Assembly: GCA_021775835.1 (NCBI GenBank)
Contig: JAJFHC010000207.1
Span: 1 to 23,086 of the forward strand
Direction: 5' to 3'
From: Hyphomicrobiales bacterium
GTDB lineage: Bacteria; Pseudomonadota; Alphaproteobacteria; Rhizobiales; JAJFHC01
Length of the DNA stretch: 23,086 nt
The position numbers and the translations under genes were made by a program. Shown in pieces: positions 1 through 7,835 of this stretch (its first letter is position 1; every line of letters starts with the position of its first letter). The notes under the pieces are model-generated. The model was not told where the DNA came from. It saw only the letters and a program-made list of their open reading frames with translations, and searched no databases.

Positions 1-173
1 CATGTAACGGAAGGGCAATGTCACCGACCAGCGTTGAGCAGACAGGCAAGCGTAAAAATCGCCTTCCGGGTGTCCAGTCATCATACCAAGACGTCTCCGT
101 CATTCACTGTCTCCTTAACTTTGCCGACACGGCAATCCCAAATTCCAAATTATGTAATAGAACGACTTCACAT
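1..173. other. Left-edge non-coding stretch
   Basis: This is the sequence downstream of the TTT membrane subunit, which is read on the minus strand. Short open frames cross it on both strands but none has a recognisable family, good start signal or plausible composition. I saw no clear hairpin followed by a T-run on the minus strand, so no terminator is called. Confidence 0.5.
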
Positions 174-1664
174 TCACGCGCCCCGAGTCTGGCGCCATTC
201 AGAACGTATGGCGCCGATGATAGACAGTATGGTGAGGGCGAGCAGAATGAGTGAAATCGGTCTTTCGATGATGTATTGAAATACACTGCTCGGCGCCAAT
301 ACGAGAGACTGTCGAAAACCGGTCTCCGCGATGGGCCCCAGGATCAGACCCAAGATCAACGGCGCCGGGCTAAATCCCGTCTTGCGCATGAAATATCCCA
401 ATAAACCAAACAGCAGCATCGTGTAGACATCAAAAATATTGTTACCAAGTGAGAACGAACCGACGATGGAAAGCACCAGAATGACTGGAACGATCAGTGT
501 TTTGGGAACCTTTGCGACCGATGCCATCCGCTTGGCGACAAACATCCCAACCACACCCATCAAAATATTGGCCAGCATGAAACCAAAGATTACCGTGTAG
601 GTGATGTTCGCATGCTCGGTGAACAACGTACGACCCGGCAGCAGACCGTGAATGATCAGCGCGCCTAACAGAATTGCCGCTGTGGCCGAGCCCGGTATTC
701 CCAGCGTCAGTAAAGGGATAAGCGAACTTCCCGTGACGGCGTTGTTGGCAGACTCCGACGCGGCAATTCCGACGATTGAACCTTTGCCGAATTTGCTCTT
801 GTCCTTTGCAAATCGGCGGGCCTCATTGTAACTCATCCAAGATCCGATATCTCCGCCAGCGCCCGGAAGAATACCAACAAAGATCCCGATCACAGATGAT
901 CGTGCAAGCGTCGTCCGGATTTCGCGAAGTTCTTTCCAGGTAGGAAAAAACCTCCACTTTTTCTTACTCAGATCGGTTTTCTGTTGGATGGAGGCGTAGA
1001 CGTCCTCACACATGAGCAGCGCCTGGGACACTGAGAAAAGTCCGATAACGGCCGGCACGAACCCGAAGCCTGATACCAACTCTCGAATGCCAAACGCGAA
1101 CCTGGGGAACCCTGAGTCCAGATCTAACCCGATCACGCTGATGAAGAGGCCAATGGCACCGGACAGAAGTCCTTTGACAACATTGCCTGAGGACAGTGTC
1201 CCGATAATCGTCAACCCAAAAACCGCCAGCATAAAATACTCGGCGGGTCCAAATTTCAGTGACAACAACGACAACGGCGGGGCGATGATAAGAAGGGCGA
1301 GCGCGCTCGCGATGCCCCCTACAACGGAGGAAAACGTCGCAATGCGGATTGCTTTGTCGAACCGACCCTGCCGGGTCAGTTCGAACCCGTCAATGGCAGT
1401 TGCCGCTGACGCCGAAGTTCCCGGCGTGCGAAGTAGGATCGCGGCGAAGGATCCCCCGTAAATTGCAGCGGTGTAGAGGCTTATCAGCATTAGCAGTGCT
1501 GCGGTGACATCAAGACTGTATGTCACTGGCAAGAGCAAAGCGACACCCAGATTGGCGGTTAGCCCCGGAAGGCTTCCAATTAACAACCCGGCCAACACTC
1601 CCACGACAATTGCGAAGAGATTCATCGGCTCGAATACTGCCGCCAGAATGAACAGAATATCCAT
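174..1664 (-). CDS. tctA: TTT transporter large permease subunit (TctA family)
   Basis: This 496-residue polytopic inner-membrane protein is the large membrane subunit of a tripartite tricarboxylate transporter, which imports a carboxylate bound by a periplasmic receptor. The family hallmarks are visible: the N-terminal GSLPGLTANLGVALLLP segment (about residues 30-47) and the internal GILPGAGGDIGSW motif about 260 residues in. About a dozen hydrophobic segments cover the protein, and the length is normal for TctA. The ATG at 1664 follows a GGTAGG-type ribosome site. It starts 10 bases after the small subunit gene, so the two are surely co-transcribed. The family is secure; the substrate (tricarboxylate, dicarboxylate, aromatic acid or other) cannot be read from the sequence. 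Confidence 0.95.
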   Translation of the reverse strand: MDILFILAAVFEPMNLFAIVVGVLAGLLIGSLPGLTANLGVALLLPVTYSLDVTAALLMLISLYTAAIYGGSFAAILLRTPGTSASAATAIDGFELTRQGRFDKAIRIATFSSVVGGIASALALLIIAPPLSLLSLKFGPAEYFMLAVFGLTIIGTLSSGNVVKGLLSGAIGLFISVIGLDLDSGFPRFAFGIRELVSGFGFVPAVIGLFSVSQALLMCEDVYASIQQKTDLSKKKWRFFPTWKELREIRTTLARSSVIGIFVGILPGAGGDIGSWMSYNEARRFAKDKSKFGKGSIVGIAASESANNAVTGSSLIPLLTLGIPGSATAAILLGALIIHGLLPGRTLFTEHANITYTVIFGFMLANILMGVVGMFVAKRMASVAKVPKTLIVPVILVLSIVGSFSLGNNIFDVYTMLLFGLLGYFMRKTGFSPAPLILGLILGPIAETGFRQSLVLAPSSVFQYIIERPISLILLALTILSIIGAIRSEWRQTRGA

Positions 1665-1674
1665 CCAGCGCTAC

Positions 1675-2121
1675 CTACCCGCCCCAAAGCTTGATTGAGT
1701 TCAGCGGCACCTTGAGAAGAAGTTGGAAGAGCATGAAAACGAAGACAATCAAGCACACATAGGCCGCGACATAAACTGCCGGTTTCCGCAACCCAAGAAT
1801 ACCGATCAGCGCGACACCGAGGCCGGCCACTGCAGGAAAAAAGCCGATAAATCTCATTGCGAGTACAGCTATTGTGGTCGCAGTGAAAACCGATAGCGGA
1901 CGAAGCATCTTGGATACATCTTGTGTACCCTCGCCCTTGGCTGCCGACGCCAACGACGGCACCACTGTGCGCGCGAACATCAGAAACGAAAGTACGCCAA
2001 TCACAATCAGGACAAGTCGTGGAAACTCCGCAGCACTGCCCGGAAACTTTTCGGTGTAAGGCCAGAGGATCCAACAGGCGCCGATGAGACCCACAGCGAC
2101 AATGCGATTTACCCAGTTCAT
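1675..2121 (-). CDS. tctB: TTT transporter small permease subunit (TctB family)
   Basis: A 148-residue membrane protein with four hydrophobic segments (near residues 7-20, 31-47, 75-110 in two helices, and 115-140). This is the length and layout of the small, poorly conserved TctB subunit. It lies directly between the receptor gene and the TctA gene, the usual order. Identification rests on topology and position more than on motifs, because TctB proteins diverge strongly. The gap to tctA is 10 bases; the gap from the receptor gene is about 110 bases, in which no strong terminator was seen. Confidence 0.85.
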   Translation of the reverse strand: MNWVNRIVAVGLIGACWILWPYTEKFPGSAAEFPRLVLIVIGVLSFLMFARTVVPSLASAAKGEGTQDVSKMLRPLSVFTATTIAVLAMRFIGFFPAVAGLGVALIGILGLRKPAVYVAAYVCLIVFVFMLFQLLLKVPLNSIKLWGG

Positions 2122-2231
2122 TACTGCGTCGTTTCGTGATTCTGCCGTCTCGGCAAGAACGTTTTGTCCTGCACCTGAATGCGTTTCCCGAGCCAGCTCA
2201 ACATAGAGCCGGCTCGGTTAGCAGAAACGTA

Positions 2232-3185
2232 TTACCAGCCCATAAGACCTTTGATATCCTGTTCGGTTTGCTTCAGGAATTTCATGTAGGTGTCACCTTT
2301 GACGATCTCGGGCGATAGGCTCAATTTCTCCGCCGCTGCACGGTGGGCGTCCGAGGTGATCGTGGTTTCCAAAGCCGACATGATCTTTGCGGCAATATCA
2401 TCCGGCAGGCCACCAGGCCCTGCGATTCCTCTCGAAACAGACCAAACCTGATTGAATCCCTGTTCACCGAAGGTCGGTACGTCGGGCAAAAATCCAGATC
2501 GCTCTTTAGACATCACCCCAAGAACCCTGAGTTCGCCTGCAGCATGCTGAGCCGCAACTTCGGACACGTTGGCTCCCAGCACATCAACATTGCCCCCCAA
2601 GACCTGCGTCTTTGAATCAGCGGTACTTTTGTTGTGCACGACGGCCAATTCGAAGCCACTCATTTTTTCAAGTCGTTGAATGGCCAGATCGTCATCCCCC
2701 CCGGCCCCGTGTGCTGTGATCGATACTTTGCCAGCCTTTGCCGCTGCAATAACGTCTGCAATGCTTTTGTAAGGGCTGTCTGGCTTGACTGCCCAAACGC
2801 AATAGTCTGTGACATGGTTCATGAGCGGTTTGAAACTGTCGAGATTTTCCTTCCGTAGCATTTCTGGGTTCAGGTAACCGGAGTACATGTTCGGAATATT
2901 GATGTAACCGATGGTATACCCATCGGCTTCCGCTGAGGCTATGGCTCCCCAGCCATTCCAGCCACCGCCACCGGTAACGTTTTGCACCGTGACCGGATGA
3001 CCAATCGTTTTTTCAAGATCGGCGGCGAGCAAGCGCGCGGTCGTATCGGTACCTCCGCCAGCGCCATAGGCCACGATCAATGTTATGCCTTTTTCGGGAT
3101 ACTCCGCCCAGGCAGGTGCCGCCATCAGTCCAGTAGCGATACTCGCTGCTATCAGCACTTTCTTGAGTGAGAATTTACGTCGCAT
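2232..3185 (-). CDS. tctC: TTT transporter periplasmic receptor (Bug/TctC family)
   Basis: A 317-residue exported solute-binding protein. Residues 1-27 form a Sec signal (RRKFSLKK, hydrophobic core, cleavage near AWA-E). The mature start YPEKGITLIVAYGAGGGTDT is the classic Bug-family opening, whose glycine-rich loop holds the ligand carboxylate. The usual receptor adds DGYTIGY and VPTFGEQG motifs, also present here. The ATG follows a strong GGGAGG ribosome site, which fixes the start. It should deliver ligand to the TctA/TctB channel downstream. Neighbouring hydrolase and dehydrogenase genes suggest a catabolic substrate. Bug proteins bind many carboxylates and related compounds, so the ligand stays open. 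Confidence 0.93.
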   Translation of the reverse strand: MRRKFSLKKVLIAASIATGLMAAPAWAEYPEKGITLIVAYGAGGGTDTTARLLAADLEKTIGHPVTVQNVTGGGGWNGWGAIASAEADGYTIGYINIPNMYSGYLNPEMLRKENLDSFKPLMNHVTDYCVWAVKPDSPYKSIADVIAAAKAGKVSITAHGAGGDDDLAIQRLEKMSGFELAVVHNKSTADSKTQVLGGNVDVLGANVSEVAAQHAAGELRVLGVMSKERSGFLPDVPTFGEQGFNQVWSVSRGIAGPGGLPDDIAAKIMSALETTITSDAHRAAAEKLSLSPEIVKGDTYMKFLKQTEQDIKGLMGW

Positions 3186-3345
3186 TGATATTTCCTCCCT
3201 TTTTCACTGTAGCGCACCAGACCTGAGCAGCGCTGCTGCTCAAGAGCCAAAGAGGTCCAGCCTATGAGTTTAGTTCCTTCTCCAGATTTCGCGCCTAGCC
3301 TGTCTCCCCGGCTACAGCGTGGCGCCAAATTTCGCTTTCGTACCA

Positions 3346-4665
3346 TCAACCATCGGCAAGCGCCCAAGACTTATAATCCACGTTGATCACGTCTTTCTCT
3401 TGACCCTCGCGACGATCTACGAAGACCTTGCCATCCTTCATAACCACTTTGATGTTTTCCCGCGGCTGAAGAACTTTGATGTCTTCCGCAGGGTTCCCGT
3501 CGATCAGCAACAAGTCAGCCTTCTTACCGACATCGAGCGTTCCAATTTCCTTGTCGAGATGTACGGCCTCAGCGGCATTTTTAGTGGTCGTAAGGATCGC
3601 CTCCATAGGCGTCATCCCAAGATCGACATAGACCTCCAACTCGAGTGCATTTGAGCCCATGTCAGGCTCCGGCCCCATGTCAGTTCCCATGAAGATTTTC
3701 ACACCCGCTTTGTGCATGGCCTGGAATGTTTCGAAGCAGAAAGGTTGGATCTTCTTCATTTTATCAAGAGTGAACTTCGGTGTTCCCGTTTCGGTACGCA
3801 CCGCTATAGCGTGATCGGTGCGATGCAGCAGCGTCGGACATACAGGCGTTCCAGCGGCAACTATCTTTTCAAGCATTTCTTCGCTGTGAAACACCATGTG
3901 TTCGATAGTGTCAGCTCCGGCGTTCAAGGCCATTTGTTGCGAGTCAGGAGTAAAACAGTGGATCGAACAATAGGCATGCTGAGCATGTGCCTCGTCACAA
4001 ACCGCGTCCAACTCCTCCTGCGTATGATTGCGAACGTGCGGGCTCTCCTTGTCGGTGCCGCCGCCGCCAGAAGCACAAGTCTTTAGCCAGTCAGCACCCT
4101 TTAAAAGATTCTCTCGCGACAGTTTTCGCATTTCATCCGCGCCATCGGCAGTGGCTTTGGGATTTCGTAGCGCCGCACGGGGCATGATCAGATCGAGATG
4201 TGATCCCGTACCCACGGTGAATGCCGCCACGATCAGCCGGGGTCCTGGAAAGATACCGAGATTGATCGAGTCTCGCACCGCGATCGTATGTTCTGTCATC
4301 AGACCGCGCGTAGACATAAGTCCCTCGTCGCGCAGTGTCGTAAATCCTCGTTCAAAACACAGTTGTGCGTGAAACAGCATGTAGAGTTGCTGCAGTTCAG
4401 GTGAAATTTCCCACTGCGCCACACGGTAGTTTCGAAATGTCAGATTGTTAAATTGCCCAATATGCAAATGCAGATCCATCATACCAGGCATCGCCGTCAG
4501 ACTGGGCTCATCTACAATTTTTGCATCCGGCGGAATGGCTACATCTGCTGCGCGACCCACCGCTGAAATTCTGCCGTCCTGGACTACAACGACTGCGTTG
4601 TCGACGACACTGCCCCCGTTCCCGTCGATCAGCTTACCAACCTTGTACGCGATTGCCGCAACCAT
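3346..4665 (-). CDS. Metal-dependent amidohydrolase, prolidase-like
   Basis: A 439-residue amidohydrolase-superfamily enzyme (imidazolonepropionase/Xaa-Pro dipeptidase-like group), probably cytoplasmic since no signal peptide is seen. Metal-site residues can be followed along the chain: HLH at His66 and His68 in PGMMDLHLHIG, a candidate bridging Lys195 in GADWLKTCASGGG, His236 in YCSIHC, His256 in ADTIEHM and Asp329 in MGTDMG. The end KADLLLIDGNPAEDI is the returning beta-sandwich strand typical of the superfamily. Such enzymes hydrolyse amide or cyclic-amide bonds. Next to a TTT importer it may open or cleave the imported compound. A palindrome that may be the IclR operator lies 38 bases upstream of the ATG. 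All ligands look intact, so the enzyme should be active. Confidence 0.9.
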   Translation of the reverse strand: MVAAIAYKVGKLIDGNGGSVVDNAVVVVQDGRISAVGRAADVAIPPDAKIVDEPSLTAMPGMMDLHLHIGQFNNLTFRNYRVAQWEISPELQQLYMLFHAQLCFERGFTTLRDEGLMSTRGLMTEHTIAVRDSINLGIFPGPRLIVAAFTVGTGSHLDLIMPRAALRNPKATADGADEMRKLSRENLLKGADWLKTCASGGGGTDKESPHVRNHTQEELDAVCDEAHAQHAYCSIHCFTPDSQQMALNAGADTIEHMVFHSEEMLEKIVAAGTPVCPTLLHRTDHAIAVRTETGTPKFTLDKMKKIQPFCFETFQAMHKAGVKIFMGTDMGPEPDMGSNALELEVYVDLGMTPMEAILTTTKNAAEAVHLDKEIGTLDVGKKADLLLIDGNPAEDIKVLQPRENIKVVMKDGKVFVDRREGQEKDVINVDYKSWALADG

Positions 4666-4700
4666 TCCTGAAACCTCGTTAACGTCTATAAATTCACCCC

Positions 4701-4719
4701 TGTTTCAACAAATGAAACA
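4701..4719. promoter_or_regulatory. Candidate IclR operator before amidohydrolase
   Basis: TGTTTCA-ACAAA-TGAAACA is a perfect 7-base inverted repeat with a 5-base spacer, lying in the 107-base gap before the amidohydrolase start. The core TTTCA-N5-TGAAAC recurs before the GlcG/IclR genes. IclR-family regulators bind AT-rich palindromes of about this size, so the cluster's own IclR protein is the likely partner. This is inference; no binding data exist here. Confidence 0.5.
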
Positions 4720-4772
4720 TAGTTTTACAAATGACACAAGGTGACGGCGCCTTGGTCAACGCTGTAAAAGAA

Positions 4773-5501
4773 TCATAATGCTGTTGCTCCTACGGATGAT
4801 CCACCACAGACATGCAGCACCTGGCCCGTCATGAATCCCGCACGACGGTCCAGAAACACGCTAATCCCGTAAGCGATTTCGTCTACCTCACCAAAACGGT
4901 TCATAGGCACATCCGCCAGAAAGGCGCGCTCAGTTTCAACTGCATCGGGCCCTGACAGGTTGTTGCGGCGGAACATCTCGGTAGCGGTTGGGCCGGGCGA
5001 GACCACATTTGCGGTAATTCCGTCACCTGCCAATTCAAGCGCCCATGTCCGCGTCATTCCGACAAGGCCGGACTTGGCAGCCGCATAACTCGTCCGCCCT
5101 TTTCGACCCAGGGCGCCCCTGCTGGAAACATTGACAATGCGGCCATATTTCCGCTTTAGCATACCCGGCAGTGCCGCCTGGGTGACCTGAATGGCCGTGC
5201 GCAGGTTGAGATCGATTACACGGTCGAAATGGTCTAGATCGACTGCGCCAAGACGCTCCACCACATTGAAGCCGACGTTGTTAACCACCCCATCGATTTC
5301 ATGATTCTCGACAATTCTGTTCAAAACCGTCTCGGTCTCAGAACGGCTCGAAAGATCCGCAGCAAAGAATTGCCCAGGAAAATTCTTGCCGGGTTGAGAG
5401 CGGGCAATTCCAACAATGGTCACACCGCTATCGGCGAGCAGCTTTGCAGTTGCGAGCCCAATGCCCTGAGTAGCCCCGGTAATAAGAACCGTTTGTGCCA
5501 A
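4773..5501 (-). CDS. Short-chain dehydrogenase/reductase
   Basis: A 242-residue classical SDR, NAD(P)H-dependent and probably cytoplasmic. The Rossmann glycine motif TGATQGIG sits at residues 8-15, the structural NNVG (usually NNAG) at 74-77, the catalytic Ser in NVSS at 126/127, and the Tyr139-Lys143 pair in SYAAAKSG. The chain ends with the standard GFMTGQVLHVCGG strand. Length is typical. It starts 6 bases after the IclR stop, so it belongs to the GlcG-IclR-SDR transcript. It probably oxidises or reduces an alcohol/ketone from the imported compound. The substrate cannot be assigned; FabG-like function is possible but less likely in this setting. Confidence 0.93.
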   Translation of the reverse strand: MAQTVLITGATQGIGLATAKLLADSGVTIVGIARSQPGKNFPGQFFAADLSSRSETETVLNRIVENHEIDGVVNNVGFNVVERLGAVDLDHFDRVIDLNLRTAIQVTQAALPGMLKRKYGRIVNVSSRGALGRKGRTSYAAAKSGLVGMTRTWALELAGDGITANVVSPGPTATEMFRRNNLSGPDAVETERAFLADVPMNRFGEVDEIAYGISVFLDRRAGFMTGQVLHVCGGSSVGATAL

Positions 5502-5507
5502 CTATCC

Positions 5508-6302
5508 CTATCCTACTTTATCACCAACTTTGCGATCCGGCCCAGTCACATCAGCTGCAATATTACGGGCCGCCTCCTTCACCAATGGCGCGAGTTGGTG
5601 CACCCGCTCACTTGTTAAACGCGCCTCGGGGCCGCGCAAAGATACAACGGCGACAACCTCGCCTTGAGCATCGAAGATCGGGGCAGCCACAGCAACCGCT
5701 CCAATAGTTACATCGCCCACACTCACCGCGTAACCGTCGCGCTGCACTTGCTCTAGAGAAGCAAGGAAGGAATCTCGGTCTGTTACACACCGCTCGTTCA
5801 CCGGCTTCAAACCAGTCAGTTCAATGATGCTGTCACGTTTTGACGGCGACATGAAAGCCATGAAAACCTTTCCGGAGGCTCCGGAATAAACCGGGACGAC
5901 GCTGTTCAGACTGGGGACAACACGCAATTCATGACTTGCTTCCAATGCTGTCAACATTACCCTTTCCAACCCACGCGCAACGATCAGTGAGACGGACTCG
6001 CTAGTCTGGTCTCGAAGGATTCGAAGATGTGTTTCGGACATGGACTTAAGCCCAGACTGATAGGAACTCGCCAGTTGCCACGCCCCGGCACCAATGGCAT
6101 ATGTGCGGCTCTTTTCATCCTTCTGTACGAGGCGAAACTGCTCTAGCGTCGCAAGCAGACGCAACGCTGTCGCCTTGTCCACGCCGGTTGAACTGCTGAT
6201 ATATGAAAGCGTCAGCGGCTCGGAGGCCGTCGCGATTAAGAACAAAATGTTGAGTGTGCGCTCAACAGCACGAACCGTGGGCTGAGGTCTTGCCTGTTTC
6301 AT
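5508..6302 (-). CDS. IclR-family transcriptional regulator
   Basis: A 264-residue regulator with the IclR layout: an N-terminal winged helix (about residues 11-70, with the recognition region SSTGVDKATALRLLATLEQ) and a C-terminal effector-binding domain with the family's VVPVYSGASGKVFMAF and DVTIGAVAVAAPIFD stretches. It presumably controls this uptake/catabolic cluster in response to the substrate or an intermediate. Its ATG overlaps the GlcG stop by four bases (ATGA), so it is translationally coupled to that gene. A TTTCA-N5-TGAAAC palindrome lies before this transcript and before the amidohydrolase, which fits autoregulation plus control of the downstream unit. Confidence 0.93.
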   Translation of the reverse strand: MKQARPQPTVRAVERTLNILFLIATASEPLTLSYISSSTGVDKATALRLLATLEQFRLVQKDEKSRTYAIGAGAWQLASSYQSGLKSMSETHLRILRDQTSESVSLIVARGLERVMLTALEASHELRVVPSLNSVVPVYSGASGKVFMAFMSPSKRDSIIELTGLKPVNERCVTDRDSFLASLEQVQRDGYAVSVGDVTIGAVAVAAPIFDAQGEVVAVVSLRGPEARLTSERVHQLAPLVKEAARNIAADVTGPDRKVGDKVG

Positions 6303-6748
6303 TCGTTTGTTTGTTCCCCGGCCACAGTATGACTCAAACCCGCGAACTCAATGCCGGCAATAGCGAATTTTTCATCCTGCGCACCGCTGTCACCGCTTAC
6401 ACCTACCGAACCGATCAAAGCGCCTGCATGCTCTCGGATGGGCATACCACCGGGATTGGGCAGAAGCCGCCCTGAAGACGTTGTTGACAGTGACAAAAAG
6501 AAATTGGGATTGTCGGCTGCTTTGGTAGCCAGCGCGCGGCTCGATTGCCCAAAAGCGGCCGACCCCCATGCCTTTCCGAGAGCAATGTCGAAACGAAACA
6601 TCGTTGCACCATCCTCGCGTTTGGCAGCAACAACATGTCCAGCGCGATCCAGCACCACAACCGCAATAGGTGAGGCGCCTGCTTTGCGGGCGGCCTCCAG
6701 CGTACCCATGACCACGGCGTCGGCTTGTTTCAAGGAGATGTCAGTCAC
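6299..6748 (-). CDS. GlcG/HbpS family protein
   Basis: A 149-residue single-domain protein of the GlcG/HbpS (PF03928) fold. The family pattern is visible: SPIAVVVLDRAGHVVAAKREDGA near residues 26-48, the KAWGSAAFG helix, and the closing GALIGSVGVSGDSGAQDEKFAIAGI stretch. Members occur in glycolate and other organic-acid operons or as extracellular heme-binding sensors; the family's chemistry is not settled. No signal peptide is present, so this copy is probably cytoplasmic. It is the first gene of the GlcG-IclR-SDR transcript, with a TATAAT-like box 33 bases upstream. A link to carboxylate catabolism fits better than heme sensing here. Confidence 0.88.
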   Translation of the reverse strand: MTDISLKQADAVVMGTLEAARKAGASPIAVVVLDRAGHVVAAKREDGATMFRFDIALGKAWGSAAFGQSSRALATKAADNPNFFLSLSTTSSGRLLPNPGGMPIREHAGALIGSVGVSGDSGAQDEKFAIAGIEFAGLSHTVAGEQTNE

Positions 6749-6780
6749 TATTGGAACCCCGTCTAACGGACTACGTTCTA

Positions 6781-6811
6781 ATTATAGTACCGCACTCAAA
6801 AAAATTGCCAA
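6781..6811 (-). promoter_or_regulatory. Candidate promoter for GlcG-IclR-SDR transcript
   Basis: On the minus strand a perfect TATAAT (plus 6781-6786) lies 33 bases before the GlcG start. A TTGGCA (plus 6806-6811) stands 19 bases further up, slightly wider than the ideal 17. A second TATAAT at plus 6813-6818 could use a -35 overlapping the palindrome at 6825-6842. Either would be sigma-70 type. Confidence 0.4.
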
Positions 6812-6824
6812 AATTATAAAATGT

Positions 6825-6842
6825 GATTTCAATTAGTGAAAC
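6825..6842. promoter_or_regulatory. Candidate IclR operator before GlcG-IclR genes
   Basis: TTTCA-ATTAG-TGAAAC (core 6827-6841) has the same half-sites and 5-base spacing as the palindrome before the amidohydrolase. It lies about 79 bases before the GlcG start and just upstream of the candidate promoter. Two like sites in front of the two halves of one cluster support a shared regulator, most simply the IclR protein encoded here. Confidence 0.5.
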
Positions 6843-6906
6843 GGCATTTACACGTTATTGAGCGGGGACTTTGTCGGGTTAACCAGGTATCGGCAGCACG
6901 CGAATG

Positions 6907-6956
6907 GGCACTGTCAGAGCAATTTTACCGGCTTTGACGGCACTGTCAGAGTAATT
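6907..6956. repeat. Tandem IS-end repeat
   Basis: GGCACTGTCAGAGCAATT (6907-6924) recurs as GGCACTGTCAGAGTAATT (6939-6956), 17 of 18 bases identical and 32 bases apart. The inner one matches the position of the IS end relative to the transposase stop. The outer one may be a leftover end from an earlier insertion or a local duplication. Confidence 0.6.
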
Positions 6957-7600
6957 CGAACTGACAAAAAGAGCCTCTTGATTATAGACAATTAGACTGT
7001 GAGTTGACGCCATTCCGTCAACGCAGCGCAGCGGCGGATTTTGAAATCTTGGCGTCTGTGGAGGTGGCGTTCCTGATTGAAATGATTGTGAATTGAAGAG
7101 TGGATCGAAGCGAACTTCTGAAGCGACTTTGTGCTCTTGAATTTGGCCATTGCTCGTTCTCGTCGTCGAAACGGTTGATGTGAATTTTCTGCCCGATTGT
7201 TGAGCCACCGACCCGTCACTTGACGCCCAGCAATTCCGATAACCTTCATCGCGGCGCGATATGGGCGAAGGCGGTCTGTCACTACCGTCCTTGGGCTGCC
7301 GTGTCTCCTCATTGCTTTCTTCAAAAATCTCAAAGCAGCCTTGCGGTCTCGCTTCTTCGTGACAAAGACTTCAAGGACCTCTCCTTCGTGGTCAACGGCC
7401 CGCCACAGGTAGCTGACGTCGATCCCTCGTTCGTGGAGTAGGTCTTCGACCTGCCGCAATGACAGGGGGAAGCGGACGGACATCGTGACTGCCAGCCGGA
7501 TGACATGTGACGAGGTCTTGAAATAGCGGAACGGATTTCTCATCCGGCGACGCTACGAAACAAGATGGGCTGGCTCAAGCCAGTTTCCTCTGATACCGCC
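6939..7600 (-). mobile_element. Internally deleted IS6-family element
   Basis: The probable ends are GGCACTGTCAGAGTAA at 6939 and, inverted, TTCCTCTGATACCGCC at 7585-7600; these agree at 12 of 16 positions when one is reverse-complemented. The 662-base element is shorter than the 0.8-0.9 kb usual for IS6 members, which agrees with the missing part of its transposase gene. The 8-base flanks (6931-6938 and 7601-7608) do not match, so no target duplication survives. The element cannot move itself, though its ends might be used in trans. Confidence 0.65.
6992..7543 (-). pseudogene. IS6-family transposase, internal deletion
   Basis: The frame is open for 183 codons but is not a whole transposase. 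The N-terminal part (NPFRYFKTSSHVIRLAV, then RFPLSLRQVEDLLHERGIDVS) joins directly to YLWRAVDHEGEVLEVF. In full-length relatives about 50 residues lie between these points, including most of the helix-turn-helix and the first catalytic Asp in WHLDE. The second Asp (VVTDRLRPY) and the Glu (NNRAENSHQ) remain. The deletion kept the frame, so a stable but catalytically dead protein could be made. A second relic of the same subgroup lies at 15.7-16.2 kb and still has the missing Asp. Confidence 0.85.
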
Positions 7601-7835
7601 TCTGCGAGCAATTGAGGCTGGGCGCTGTTTAGCCACAACAGGACGTTAGGTAGACTTGGCATCACCTATTGAGATGACCAGGAGACCTCATCGAACGTGG
7701 CGGTGTCATCTATGGACCCCCCCTCTGATTGCAAGTGCTTTTTGAAGTGGAAAGCTAGGTGGGTTTGCAGTAATCGATCCGGCCTCTCGGCGCAGCAGTT
7801 TGTTTGCGCAACGTGTCCCGGTACGCGCATTCCTT
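7601..7835. other. Gap between IS end and DUF4424 gene
   Basis: No gene is supported here. Short frames on both strands lack start signals and family resemblance. It contains the 3' flank of the DUF4424 gene; no convincing terminator hairpin with a T-run was seen. Confidence 0.45.

Noticed and set aside
6931..7608. Search for an 8-base target duplication around the first IS copy
   Set aside because: The flanks GCTTTGAC and TCTGCGAG do not match, nor do flanks of the outer repeat, so no duplication is claimed.
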